Of a DNA stretch of 64,000 bases, positions 34,201 to 44,855 are shown piece after piece. Location of the stretch: assembly GCA_947034895.1 (NCBI GenBank), contig OX344764.1:43443348-43507347 (forward strand), read 5' to 3'. Each line of letters opens with the position of its first letter. Within the stretch, counting starts at the first letter, position 1. This stretch comes from Rhytidiadelphus loreus (lineage: Eukaryota; Streptophyta; Bryopsida; Hypnales; Hylocomiaceae). Made by a program: the position numbers and the translations under genes. Below the pieces are notes generated by a model. It saw nothing but the letters and a program-made list of their open reading frames with translations, did not search any database and was not told the origin of the DNA.

Positions 34201-34540
34201 CCCCGAAGAGGGCCCGCCAAACTTCATGCACTCGATGAATGAAGTGCGCATTGTTGCAATTCCCTGGTTTGCAACAAAAACCACGAGTATGGATGATGTG
34301 GGCCTCCCTAGGCCACAACTTGTCGATGTGGTACATCTTCACATACTTCTTGCACGTTTTGGAGGACCAATATTCTGCTTCCTCCGCTTCCTCCGCTTCC
34401 CAACCACCCTCTGCTTTGATGTTGGGATCATCTAAAATCTCATAGTGGAGCTCATGGGCGGTTCCCTTTGGTTTAGGCCTCCTACTATTGTCACCTCAGC
34501 CGGTCAACCCACCACTACCTTCAACGCCTTGACCACTCAT
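31245..34540 (-). pseudogene. R1: RING and coiled-coil protein of element 1, broken
   Basis: The start is MSGQGVEGSGG at 34,540. TGA (34,496-34,498), a TAA in MVYA*LILARK (near 34,140), a 1-bp loss near 33,950 compared with the other copy, and TAG at 31,788 interrupt it. The domain order is an N-terminal Cys/His block shared with gene G (CKKYVKMYHIDKLW...HFIHRVHEVW...KVDWSTF), then an acidic linker. A long coiled coil follows, encoded about 32,700-33,200. Next is a C3H2C3 RING (CSLCRVHF...CPHTFHVTC...CPKC, 32,168-32,305), then GRALFLSKLEEA and a bipartite-like PKRKNKRKIED. By family it would be a ubiquitin ligase; partner unknown. The 718-codon central frame is still open, so a shorter product is possible. 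Confidence 0.75.
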
Positions 34541-34759
34541 GGTTGTCAACTTGAACTTGTCCCCAATTGAATTTAAATAGTCACCAAAAGTATGTGTCTT
34601 CAATCCACCCAAGTTTCAATGAATGTTTGTATGTGAACCAATAATGAAAGATGAATGACCCCACCTCTCCACCATGTAGGAGCAACTGGCACAATGAAGC
34701 AACAGTAGCACATCCAACACGGTTGTGAGTCCTAGGAAGGAGAGGGAAGTGAGAAAAAA

Positions 34760-35190
34760 CAAGAAGGCCGTCCGCCCTTATAGCCGTCCGAAACCAAACC
34801 TAAGATCGTCCGCCACTTAGCCTCCCCCGACCAATGCGAAGCGGACCCGAACGTCCGCTCAATCGGACGGCCCATCCGTCTCCAAATCCGCCGCTGCCGT
34901 CCGCCTTCCCGCCGCCGCTGTCCGCCTGCTCTCCCCCGTCCGCGATTCCGACGCTTCCGTCCGCATTTCCGATGGGCCGTCCACCCATCGGAGTCGCCGT
35001 CCGCCTGTCGGAGCCGCCGTCCGCGTGCTGCAGGCCACCGTCCGCCTGCTCCAACGGGTTCGTCCGCATTTCCGACGCTGCCGTCTGCATTTCCGACGGG
35101 TCCGTCCGCATTTCCGACGCTGACGTCCGCCATTCCGACGGATCCGTCCGCGTTTCCGACGTTGCCGTCCGCTTTTCCCTCCCCGAGGTC
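34760..35190 (-). promoter_or_regulatory. CGGACGG-type array upstream of R1
   Basis: CCGTCCGCNTTTCCGACG-type repeats, about 20-30 bp each. Read on the minus strand they end in GGACGGCTATAAGGGCGG near 34,775-34,790, a TATA-like box inside the repeat. The leader between it and the ATG contains GGAGCAACTGGC...CAGTAGCACATC on the plus strand, related to the leader of R2. Confidence 0.65.
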
Positions 35191-35405
35191 CGTCCAAGCA
35201 CACTTTGAGGAGTTTGGGCCTTGTTTTCACCCTCTTGAGTCCTCTAGTCCTCTCCTGATTTCCAGAAGCATAGGATTCTTTCATTTGGGAATGTAGAGAC
35301 GTTGTACTAGTATCGGGTGCTCATTGATGAAGGAATGTTTCAATGTTCGAAGCATTGATTTGGTTTTCATAAATGTCAAGGCAATTTACGGACTCAAAGG
35401 TAGTA

Positions 35406-35409
35406 TTTT
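35406..35409. other. Empty insertion site of element P
   Basis: Plus-strand GGTAGTATTTTGACTAATGC spans the R-K spacer without interruption. The reverse complement equals the left flank of P (ending TTAGTCAAAA) joined to its right flank (AAAATACTACC) over one AAAA. Confidence 0.85.
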
Positions 35410-36585
35410 GACTAATGCAATGCCTCCAAACCCTTGTTAGGGTTTAGGGTATAGGGTTTAGGCCTTTCGTTGTCCAAATGGGGGTGACAATCACAATCCT
35501 TTGTCTTTGATTTTGGATAAACAAATATGCCCCCCAAAATTCCAAATAGACTAATAACAAAATGGAAAGGAGTTATTGAATTGCAAACAATTCCCAAGGT
35601 CCAATTCATGTAATATTCAAAGTTGATTAATTTTCCAATAGATCAAATCTTTTAGAGGTTTGAGTGCCCAAGCCATTCAAAGTGTGTTGTACGTATGAAA
35701 AAAAAACATGGCCTTTTAGTATCCACAACGAAAGAAACATTTGTCCTTGCATTCCCTAACCATGTAGATGTTTTGACTTTAAAAAATTTGCTTGAATGCC
35801 TAGTAGGGTGCACATGAACTTGTGAGGTTATAAGAAGATAAGTGTATGCACTATTTTCATAGCACGTTGTCCCACCCTAGTGATTGAGCAAGTTATAATT
35901 TCATACTAGAATTAATTTAACTTGATATAATTGGCGCTAATATTTTGGCACCTTATGATTCTTTAAAGAATGGAAATCAATACATTGGAAATCAATAAAT
36001 TCATTCAAGTCAAAGGGAGGGGGGGGGGAGACTTCTAGAAATCTACTTCCACACGTTTTCATGCTAGAGTATCAAAACCTTTGCAAGCCCCTAATATCCC
36101 CTAAACCCAAAATACCATTTAAAAGAATTTTTGTCTTTGGTTTTGAAATGACCATTTTATGAGGTGTTGACATACAAGAAACAAACCTCGTAGCTTCATT
36201 TGGACAATGAGAAGCTTTAAGTTTTTTCTCGAAGTTCAAATAAGTAGAATTAAATTACCATGTGTTCAATTCTTCATTTCATTTAAAAATTTATATCATA
36301 GGAAATTCAATTGCATTCCTAGAAAATAAGAGAAAATTATAAACTCAATGCATGCACGTAAAAACAACATACAAAAATATGTGAATCTTTTAGATAATTC
36401 CTAAATTCACACATCCTTTTTTCTATTTATTTTTTAATTTTTAGATCAAATGAAATCCCAACGCCATTGGCACAAAGGAACCACATTAAAAATGAAATTG
36501 AACCGGAGGGCCAGCCAGCTGGTGACATCAAGGATTCAAAGACCCCTAAGGCCGTAATGACCAATTTGGGCGGGATGCACTTCAA
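35410..36585. other. Non-coding AT-rich spacer of element 1
   Basis: Inverted near-copy of 4,200-5,405. No gene is seen. It contains a CCCTAAACCC-like run near 35,440 and a G run near 36,020. Confidence 0.7.
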
Positions 36586-36589
36586 AATC

Positions 36590-36960
36590 CCACCCCCGTC
36601 CGCTTAGGCGGACCCCGCCGTCCTCCGTTCCCACACTGCCGTCCGCCTGCTGGAGCCCCCGTCTGCCCGTCGGAGCCGCCGTCCGTGCGTCGGAGCCACC
36701 ATCCGCGTGCTGCAGGCCGCCGTCCGGCTACTGATCGCCGTCCGCGATTTCGGCGCTGCCGTCCGCGTCGCGGAGTCGGCTTCCGGCTGGGTGGTCTGTT
36801 CTGGCCGTCCGATGAAGCGGACTGCCGATCCGTCCGTTTCATCGGACAGCTGAAGCGAGGCGGACCGTTGGTAGTCCGCTTTGGGGTCCGTCTGCTCGTG
36901 CGGATCTCGAGGCCGTCCGCCTCATATAAGGCGGTGCGGACGGCCCGTCCGCTCTCACTT
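36590..36960 (+). promoter_or_regulatory. CGGACGG-type array upstream of K'
   Basis: CCGTCCGCC repeats run into CCTCATATAAGGCGGTGCGG (TATA-like at about 36,923-36,931). The CTCACTTTTGCCTTCC leader shared by all K copies follows, with the ATG about 200 bp downstream. Confidence 0.65.
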
Positions 36961-37154
36961 TTGCCTTCCCCCTTGTGCATTGCAAGAGAGAGCGGAGAGC
37001 TTGGTGTTTTATCCTCCATTGGCTCCTTTTGTAGGGAAGGTAGGAGTTGGGTTTTGAGGGCCTATATTTTGCCTGTTTTTTCCAGTTTATGTGTACTTGG
37101 TGCACTGTAATTTTTTATGAATTAAATTGGAACTTAAAATTCATACTTTCTACG

Positions 37155-38639
37155 ATGCTGAGACCGAAGAGAGCGGCGAAGGGGAAGAATGTGGTGCCCG
37201 ATATTGACTCAGCACGTGAACTTCCTTCCAATGCTTGCAAAGCATTCTTGATTGAATACATTGTGAAGTTTTATGAGGCGGAAACTATAGTGCCTCTTGA
37301 CACTAAATATGTGAGATACCAAGAGGAATGTGTAGACAAATTCAAGATGGATATGACACAAAAGTTCACGGATGCTCTAAACGTTCCAGAATGGATTCAT
37401 GAAATGGAGAAGAAGGGCTTCCAACAATTTCTAAAGAACAGGATGCAAGACGCATTGTGGAATGCGAAGGTGATCCTAGAAAAATACGGGAGGGAACACC
37501 GTGCAAGTGATGAAAGCTTTGAACAAGTCATTCTCAAAGCTGACTTGTTTGTTCGTCGTTGCGCTCCGTTTGCAAAGAGACGCAATCGGCGAGGGTCATT
37601 GGGTTGGTGGACTTCGGATGAAGGAGATGTAGAATTGCAACGTGGACGACGACATCTCATAGTACTACCAGACACAGCAAGGGTGATTCTACAAGATGAC
37701 AAAATCTTGAAGGGCGGATACGCAACAATTCGTAGGGTTCGAATTGAAGGATGTCATGAGATTCCGTCATTTTGGGAATTTGCTGCAAAGATATCTCATC
37801 AACAACGGATTCGTCCTCAACTTGCGAAGTTGGAGCACCAAAACGAATCAATGGCAGTGAGGATTCCACATGACGGAGTTATTCGGTTTGCCGCTGTCCA
37901 TGCAACAAACAATGAAGGGTATGCATATTGGTGGAATGGTGGTACATTGCGGCAAATGTTGATTCTCGATAATGATTATCCAGATAACATTGCCATTCGA
38001 TTGTCTTATTCACGACCAACGCCCGAAGAGGTGATTGAAGCTTTTCGTCTTGGTCAATGGAGAAAGAAGCGCACCGAGTTGGCATGGGCATTGGTGCATA
38101 TCATGAATGTGGTCCACAATGCGGGTCATCTACACAATGATATTTCTCCCGACAATATCATGTTTCACTTTCCTGAGGATGAATCACGTGTTTACATTGG
38201 AGTTTGCGATTGGGGCATGTCTACGGTTCGTACTGAACCAATGAAGTCATTGTATACGTTCACATCCGCGGCAGATCGGGATGCAGCTTTGAACCGAAGG
38301 TGGTGGGTGGACCCTTCAATTGCATACGTGCACCGCAAAGATGCGGATGTGGAAATGATTCCAACTTTGTCACGTAAATCGGAGGAATATGCCGTTGGTC
38401 GAATAGCTCAATGGATCAACAAACTATGCATGTCAGAGGCCTACACATCGCTTCATTGTGAAAATGAAGGACATACGAGGTTTAGCCACCACGATTTGGC
38501 AAGGGTATTTCACCTCTACTTGGATCGCCTTTGCAATTCAGTGATTGCGGAGCGCGGAAGTTTTTCCGAAATCATCCAACGATTTACTAATTCTTACAAT
38601 TGGCCTATTCCAGATGACCACTTCCGTCACTCATATTAA
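37155..38639 (+). CDS. K': protein-kinase-like protein, intact copy in element 1
   Basis: Intact 494-codon ORF from MLRPKRAAKGKN; the frame is open 36 codons upstream but the ATG at 37,155 matches the starts of K1 and K''. Residues about 185-195 (LKGGYATIRRV) resemble a glycine-rich loop. H327-x-D329 and N334 fit the catalytic loop and D352-W-G the DFG position. The N-terminal 150 residues are a conserved all-family region containing EECVDKFKMDM and NRRGSLGWW. It differs from K1 at about 15 residues, so both copies are recent and uninterrupted. It is tail to tail with G'. I saw no clear VAIK lysine, so a pseudokinase is possible. Nuclear action is suggested only by the basic N-terminus. Confidence 0.8.
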   Translation: MLRPKRAAKGKNVVPDIDSARELPSNACKAFLIEYIVKFYEAETIVPLDTKYVRYQEECVDKFKMDMTQKFTDALNVPEWIHEMEKKGFQQFLKNRMQDALWNAKVILEKYGREHRASDESFEQVILKADLFVRRCAPFAKRRNRRGSLGWWTSDEGDVELQRGRRHLIVLPDTARVILQDDKILKGGYATIRRVRIEGCHEIPSFWEFAAKISHQQRIRPQLAKLEHQNESMAVRIPHDGVIRFAAVHATNNEGYAYWWNGGTLRQMLILDNDYPDNIAIRLSYSRPTPEEVIEAFRLGQWRKKRTELAWALVHIMNVVHNAGHLHNDISPDNIMFHFPEDESRVYIGVCDWGMSTVRTEPMKSLYTFTSAADRDAALNRRWWVDPSIAYVHRKDADVEMIPTLSRKSEEYAVGRIAQWINKLCMSEAYTSLHCENEGHTRFSHHDLARVFHLYLDRLCNSVIAERGSFSEIIQRFTNSYNWPIPDDHFRHSY

Positions 38640-39467
38640 TATATGAGTGTGCTACATAGTACTATAGATTATAGAAGTAATCGATAAATGTATCAGTGAG
38701 GATGTACGTTACTATGTGTGCTAACTATAGACTATATATACACCATCAATGTATGCCAATATATGTGAAATTGGCTTTCCGTTTTGAACATTTTGTATTT
38801 TTCGGAACACAAACTATTTAAATACAAAACATCTTTTTTGGGTGGATGAGAAATGTAGACTTGGAGTTCTTCTTCTTGATGTATCATTGATGTTGGATTG
38901 TTGGGTACCTAGCCACCTAGGTTGGCAAGGTGGTGTGCTAAATTGTATGATCTATCGTGTAAATGTACATGGCACATGCAAGAGAATCCCCCAAATTTTC
39001 ATTGGGGGGCAACAAAGTAACAACACCATTTGTTTTGAAATAATACAATTATACAATATGTTGTTTTGCGAAGTTGATTTTGTTCAGGAGAAGCTTAAGT
39101 GCCAAACTCCTTGAATCAATTTTCCGTTCATTATTCTAGAACCCTAAATGAAATTAAAATTCCAAAGCATAATTGGGTTGTGGTCTTGTAAATTAAACCA
39201 AAATTGCAGATTTTAATTTGTAAAAAATTCTTTACTGAAATTTTGTCTGAGATTAAAGGCGTTTTCAATTTCAAATGCAGTGCTTATCATGCCATATCTT
39301 TCAATCCATGCAGTCAAAATTTTTGAAATTTTGGCGCCATGCTCTCAAATAAGTTATGTACAAAATACTTTATTTAAATTCCCCCCAGAAATTGATGTTG
39401 ATGTTTTTCTACGGTATATACCGTAGAAGTGGTCCGAACAAATCCATTTTTCTAAAAACATCCATAG
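38640..39467. other. Spacer between K' and the MITE
   Basis: No gene is seen. The sequence is the inverted copy of 1,360-2,190 and includes a CTATAGACTATATA-like run after the K' stop. Confidence 0.6.
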
Positions 39468-39860
39468 CAGGGTTGTCACCGTCACGTCCTGTCCGTCCGT
39501 CAGGGTGTCCGGACGGTCGTCAGGATTCAACCCTGGCGTCCGTCAGGATTAAAAAAAAAAAAAAAAAAGAAATTTTTTTTTTTTTTTTTCGCTGGACGGT
39601 CCGTCCTTCGACCTGGACGGGTGGTCTGTCCACCTTGACAAGTAGTCCGTCCACTAGGACGGTCGGGCCGTCACCTGGACGGTCAAATTGTCGACCTGAA
39701 CGGTGGACGGATGGCCGTCCAGGTCGACGGACAGGCCGTCCAAAAAAAAAAAAAAAAAAAAAAATTTTTTTTTTTTTTTTTTTTTGGGCTGACGGCAATA
39801 CCGACGTGTCATGACATCCGGACGTGAAAAGCCCACGTCACGTCCGGATAGACAACCCTG
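39468..39860. mobile_element. 393-bp hAT-type MITE with perfect 8-bp TSD
   Basis: Ends CAGGGTTGTC and GACAACCCTG (10-bp perfect TIR). ATCCATAG lies on both sides (39,460-39,467 and 39,861-39,868). The copy in element 0 shows one ATCCATAG (reverse complement at 1,352-1,359) and no insert. The interior is CCGTCC-type repeats plus two long A-then-T runs (A18-G-AA-T17 at 39,551-39,589; A23-T21 at 39,742-39,785). It has no coding capacity, so it must be mobilised in trans, plausibly by an H-type transposase. Confidence 0.96.
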
Positions 39861-40064
39861 ATCCATAGGGCTTTAGGGCTTAATTACAATATATTTTATT
39901 CATAATTTACAAATAGGAAAATACTATTTGTTAAGAGCCAACATCTTTGTACCGTGCTTGTCACTTTCTATATTATGTGGCAAGAGATTACAAATTTACA
40001 ATCACTTGATTGTATTGTGAGACAACAACTACAATCTTACAAATGTCCAATAGTCCAATCTACT

Positions 40065-41165
40065 TCATTCAGATTCTGATTCGGTGTCACCTTTTTGGCT
40101 TGGGCCTGTACCACTAGACCTATAAACATTGAGAAATGGTCCTCCGCCATAGTAGTCGTCTCCATATCTGTTTTGCCCACTTGCTTGTCCATAATGTCTT
40201 TGGTATGGACCTCCAAAAGTTGGAGGAGGAATTGAATCATTGTGAGTAGATGCTCCTTGAGTTGAACCGCCATAAGAAGGTCCTCCTTGAGGTTCATGAG
40301 AACCACCTCCAGTAGACGTAAAGTTGTATTGGGAACCTCCCTGGTTACCTTCAAAATGATGCGTGGTTCCGTGGCTCGTCCTTGAGCTGTGATACCCCCC
40401 TTGAGGGTCATTATCGTAGTGTGAAATACTTTGCGTATCTTGCGAGCCATATGCACCACGATCGGGTCTGTACACCCCATGATGGCCATATTGTCGACCA
40501 CGGTCCTCTAGGCATCTTTGCATTGCCTCTCGCATTTCTTGTTGGTATTGAATGTCCTCCCGATCTTCTATACGCTCGTGCCTCTCTTCCATCCTCGTGG
40601 GTGTTGGAGTGTCTTTCTCATCATCATCACCTAACCATTCATCTTCTGCATCCGGCAATACAACCGGTGGAAATCCAAACTGGCCTCGATTAGACCACTC
40701 TGGCATGCAATCGCTCGGCCCAGTCCAACTAGTATAAATTACCGCATCACTACGATTCAAGTGGGTAACATCTTTTCCGTAAATTGTGCGCCAATCTACA
40801 TCTTTGTGGAGTACAATCTCCGCCCAAACCATGCTCATGTTGGAATAGTTCATTAAATTCGGTTTGGAGTCCCGTATTTGAGCTGAACGTGTTACTTCCT
40901 CGTATCAATGAACAAAGTGTTTGCTTTAGCATGTGGAAATTTGTCCTTCCCAACGACAAACTTGCACCTTTGCGCGTTCTCTGGACCATATTTTGGAGAG
41001 GTGCGTCATTTTGATGTACTTCTTGCACATTGTGCAGTCCCAAGTTTTTTTGGGTTCTTCTTCCCATCCCGGTTCAGCTACACACATTTGGTTGTCCCAA
41101 TCATCCCAATTTATGTCTTGGGATTTGCCTTTCTTACTGGACTTCAATTTGTTATCGCGAGGCAT
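40065..41165 (-). pseudogene. G': Cys/His-domain, Gly/Tyr-rich protein, broken by two stops
   Basis: The frame runs from MPRDNKLKSSKKGKSQD at 41,165 to SESE at 40,065 (366 codons plus the stop), interrupted by TAA (40,926-40,928) and TGA (40,905-40,907) only. The N-terminal third has CTMCKKYIKMTHLSKIW, CRWEGQISTC, HF and later WAEIVLHKDVDWRTIYG, the same pattern as the start of R. The middle is acidic with EERHERIEDREDIQYQQEM. The C-terminal third is low-complexity GGYHSSRTSHG, GGSHEPQGGPSYGG and YGDDYYGGG, prion-like in composition. Function unknown; metal binding is a guess from the Cys/His spacing. Its promoter array is also the right subterminal region of element 1. Confidence 0.75.
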
Positions 41166-41334
41166 GGTAAGCTTGCTTAAATGATTAATGATTTGCACTT
41201 ACACTTGAAACAATTTAGGGTTCGATCACAATCATTTGCACACCAAAACGGAAGAGGCGCACAGAGCCTTAGGCACTAGATCACCCACTCCGCAAGGGAA
41301 ACGATTGTGGCAAAATCAGCCGTGCTCTCCGCTA

Positions 41335-41721
41335 TTTATGCAGTCGGACAGCATGAATCCATGTATGGGAGCATCGGACGGCACACATGCGGACGGCAAG
41401 ATTGAACGGTGGAAAATCGGCGTCCGTCACATCGCACGGTCACTGTCCAAAGCGGACGGGCCCCCAACGGGCGGACGGACATCCGGTCGCCAGTCCGCCC
41501 CTGTTCCGTCGGCCCGTCCGCTCCTACCCCGTCGGCCTGTCCGCTCCTGTACCGTCAGCTCGTCCGCTTCTGTTCCGTCGGGCCGTCCGCTCGTGTTCCG
41601 TCGAAAGAATCGGCCGTCCGCCCGTCCATCGGTCGGACGCCATCTACCGCCAGGTATGTCAAAAGACGTCCTGGGGTCAGCGTCCGCGGACTTTGGACGT
41701 TCGGACGCCCTGTCAACCCTG
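41335..41721 (-). promoter_or_regulatory. Right subterminal array of element 1, also upstream of G'
   Basis: Repeats around CGGACGG and CCGTCGGCCCGTCCGCTCCT, ending in the TIR GTCAACCCTG. The leader toward G' (about 41,270-41,330) is related to that of G'' (CCGTTTCCCT...GCCC). A TATA-like CTATTTATG (reverse CATAAATAG) lies near 41,332-41,340. One block thus serves as terminal repeat region and, by inference, promoter. Confidence 0.6.
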
Positions 41722-44099
41722 CAAGAAACGTGTGTGAAGGCCAGGGACTTGCTCTCTCAGGAGTCAATCAATTCGGTGTCGAGCAAAACTTGCTGCTCCA
41801 GCAATTGCATTCAACCTTTTCCAAGGGAGAAGATTCGTGCGTTCCGTGAACGCATGTACCACAACTCAACGTTCGAGTTCCGGTACCACATGAAACTAGA
41901 TGTTCATCGTCAAGTCCATCGTGATGCCCACGAGAAGAGAGTGGTCACTATCGAAGGAATTGATGTTTGCCTGGCGGCATGGCGACATATTGTTGGTGTC
42001 TCAGAAACAACATTCCATCGTTTCCAAGGATTCTCTGCGAGAGGTGATCAAGCTCAACCTCATGGAAACTTCGGTACACAGAAACCTAGGAGACATACTG
42101 TGCAAGCCACCGCGATGTTGAAGTGCCTACTTGATAAGTCGGCGGATCACATGCCACATCGCACGTTCACTCTTCCATCTGGAGAAAAGAAGGTGTCCAT
42201 GATCTTGCCGGCTACTTTCACATGGAAGGAAACTATTCCTGAGGTCAATGCAGCAAATGCTATGTTCGGACTTAAAGAAGTTTCAGCTTCTAATGTGAGT
42301 AAGATTAGGAAACTGAACTTTCCTGAATTCAGTGCCAAAAAGCCGGGGGACAATTTCGCTAGATGCTCTAAGTGTGATCAACTACAAACTTTGAGGAGGA
42401 CCGCCGTTCATGGTTTACAAAGGAAGTGGACTCATCTATTAGACAAGCATCTGGCGAAGGCTCGAGCACATCGAGATCAATATTACGCAAATCGCTACAA
42501 GTCAAGTGCGTATCCTCACGAATGCTTGACAATCATGCATGACAAAATGGATCATGCAAAAACGGCATCCCGTGTGTTCTCTCACAAAAGTAAGCAACTA
42601 GACGGGCTCATGAAGTTACCAGTTTCTGTGACAGGTATGATTGCCCATGGACACGGGGATGTGCGTTATGCTCATTATGGTTTAGACATTTTCCTTCACG
42701 ACTCAAACTACACGGTAGGGTCGTTAGCAAAACTCTTTCGAGATCTTGAGCTTCCACCAAAGTATTCCTCGCGGGAATTGTTTGCTGGATCCGGCTCCGC
42801 TCCTCTATTCCGTGCTGTGCTACAAGGATCAGATGTTTGCAAATCTTCGCTTCGTCCACAACCCGAAGTTCCAATTCTTCCCACTTCTCTTCCTCCGGTT
42901 CTAAATGTGCAAATGGACAACGCCACGGGAGACAACAAGAATAGATTTGTGTTTGCGTTTTGGTCCCTTTTTGTTGCTAAGAAGGTATTCCGTGAGGTCT
43001 ATGTTAGTTTCATGTTGGTTGGGCACACGCATGATGACATAGACGCCTTGTTTGGGAGGTGGAGTATGCAGTTGAAAAAAGAGAACTTCCCTACCATTCC
43101 ATCTCTCATGAAGTCCTTCATGGATGTGGATTCTGTACCTACAATTCCTCACCTTATTGAGGAGGTGCCAGATTTTAAAGCCTTCATAGAAGGTTCCATT
43201 TTGGATGGAGAGGAGGCACTTGTTGGCTATACGAAGGCACAACAATTCAAGTTTTATCTAAACTCCGCAGGGGTTCCGGTTATGAAGTACAAGCACTATT
43301 GCACTGATAGTGATTGACTTCTTGAGGAAGGTGGAAGGATCAAATTATGGCGAGAGGACACTGAAGGACGTAGTCTTTGGCCTCGAGGAGAGCCAGTGCC
43401 TGTAGTCCATCTCCCAATGCAAAGTTTGGATGAGATCTACAAAGGGTTATCAGGCTTCATCAAGTATTGGGAGGCATTGTGCAATGAGGATGGCAGTGGA
43501 GAATACCGGAGAAGGTTTGAACACTTAGTGTTCTATTGGCGGGCGGTGAATGCGTCCTTGAAGGATCCAATTGAACCGTCAGCTGTGTTGAAGGACGGCT
43601 TTTGGCCTTCTACTCGCGTGGAGACGACAGAGGAGGATGAACTTGATGGTGATGGTGAGGTGCGTGCGGAGTTTTCATAGGGCAACTCCGCAATCGTCCA
43701 TTACCATCTTTTCGTGTGGCCCGTGATGTTTTTGAAGGGTACTTCGTGGCCGTTCGGCCAGCGGATGGAGATGCAAAGCCAATATGGATTGTGCGAGCCT
43801 TGTCTAATCCTTTTGTAAACCCCGATCATCCTAACTGCGTATTGATTCAATACTTCCGGCCCACGTCACGCGAGCGAACAGTTCAAGAATACTATACTGG
43901 GTGGGATTCCACTAAAGGATTGCGTTGGAAAGTGGATGAGACCCAGAACCCAATTTGGGAAGAAACAAATTCACCGGTGACGGCCTGGAAGTCTAGGGTG
44001 AAGAAGGACACAATTGAGTGTGTCCTTAAGATATTGTCTGCTCAGATTGACGTTATCAATGGTAGTTTGTCTGCGTACAATTCCGATTGAAGATAGACG

Positions 44100-44460
44100 A
44101 CTCGGGATAGACGGCATTCAAATTTTTATATATTGTATTCACTATTCTTATTATATGTGCTATTGTTTTGTTTTGTTCTTGCATAACTATGAAGGATTTT
44201 AAATAATCGATTGTACTTGATCTAGATTAGACATATAGATTGCAATTTTATGTTTTGATTTTGTAGTATGAAGTCACTTGTGCAACAAGTCTCTTTTTAC
44301 ATTCTATTCAATATATCTTTTATTACTTTATTTATAAAGTTGTCTCTACTCTTTATATTTCAATTCAATTTCCATATTTATTGACTTTGTATATGTCATT
44401 TGAAAAAAAATTAGAATTGAGAAAAGGTGGTAGTGGACAAGACCACTTTTTATTTTGTTA
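44100..44460. other. AT-rich 3' flank of D
   Basis: No gene is seen; probably the 3' untranslated region and flank of D in element P. Confidence 0.5.
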
Positions 44461-44672
44461 ACGTGTGAAGCACTTGTCACAATTTTGGATGGGGGCCGGT
44501 TGGTTGTTACAACTTTCCTGCCTGCAAAGCTCACTTAGCAGTACCAAGTCATGTATTTCTTCAAGTCGCTCATACGAGTTCAATGAGAATCGAACTCGGA
44601 CCACCTCAATGAGATAAACAACCCCTTCCAACCAACCGTTCGGCTCATGACTTGGTGTTCAACTCTAAGAAC
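44460..44672 (-). repeat. tRNA-derived SINE-like sequence
   Basis: Read on the minus strand there is an A-box-like GAGCCGAACGGTTGG near 44,635, followed about 50 bases later by a B-box-like GAGTTCGATTCTC near 44,590. ACCAAGTCATG at 44,543-44,555 is repeated inverted at about 44,646-44,658. No tRNA cloverleaf was folded and no 3' tail or target duplication was found. Confidence 0.4.
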
Positions 44673-44855
44673 AGTAGGCTCTTATATGGAAAATCACTTT
44701 CCTCTCTTTCTACTATACATTGTACTGTGACACTGTAAACTCCCATTTTAATGAAAATTATAACTTACAACTAAAGAATTGAGTTCCCATCAACTTCAAT
44801 CGACATGAATTGTGAAGCCTAAAAATAGACAACATTATTTTGGGAGGCTCCCAAT

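Larger units (their letters stand above)
26406..41721. mobile_element. Element 1: 15.3-kb multi-gene hAT element
   Basis: Left end CAGGGTTGAC at 26,406, right end GTCAACCCTG at 41,721: a perfect 10-bp TIR. Flanking octamers CCGGAAAC (26,398-26,405) and CAAGAAAC (41,722-41,729) match at six of eight positions. CGGACGG-type repeats lie just inside both ends. It carries H1 (minus), R1 (minus), K' (plus) and G' (minus). The insertion splits gene D in a position where both flanks stay in frame, which supports the boundaries independently. It contains the uninterrupted R-K junction (35,406-35,409) that is the empty site of element P, and it has itself received a 393-bp MITE. Confidence 0.8.
25948..44090 (+). 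pseudogene. D: DUF7869-like RNase-H-type protein of element P, split by element 1
   Basis: The 5' part is 25,948-26,405 (MENGMMVVPEYSSDEGE, TAG at 26,071). The 3' part runs from 41,730 to 44,090. The duplicated target is CCGGAAAC on the left and CAAGAAAC on the right, and both copies are in the same codon phase, so the frame joins as ...PET|CVKARDLLS. The main part has HDKMDH (42,538-42,555), QMDNATGDNKN (42,910-42,942) and VGHTHDDIDALF (43,018-43,053). The VGHTHxDID signature is one I associate with DUF7869; the acidic residues could be a DDE/D triad. A TGA at 43,315 and a frameshift near 43,672 break it further. The 3' end is the separate frame 43,716-44,090. It is the best candidate for the transposase of P, which is inference. 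Confidence 0.7.

Noticed and set aside
32425..34435. Plus-strand ORFs opposite R1
   Set aside because: Shadows of the minus-strand R frame, which has the RING and coiled coil.
41236..41721. The first 160 codons of the long D frame as genuine protein
   Set aside because: They encode the terminal repeat region of element 1; the frame is open across the TIR only by chance.
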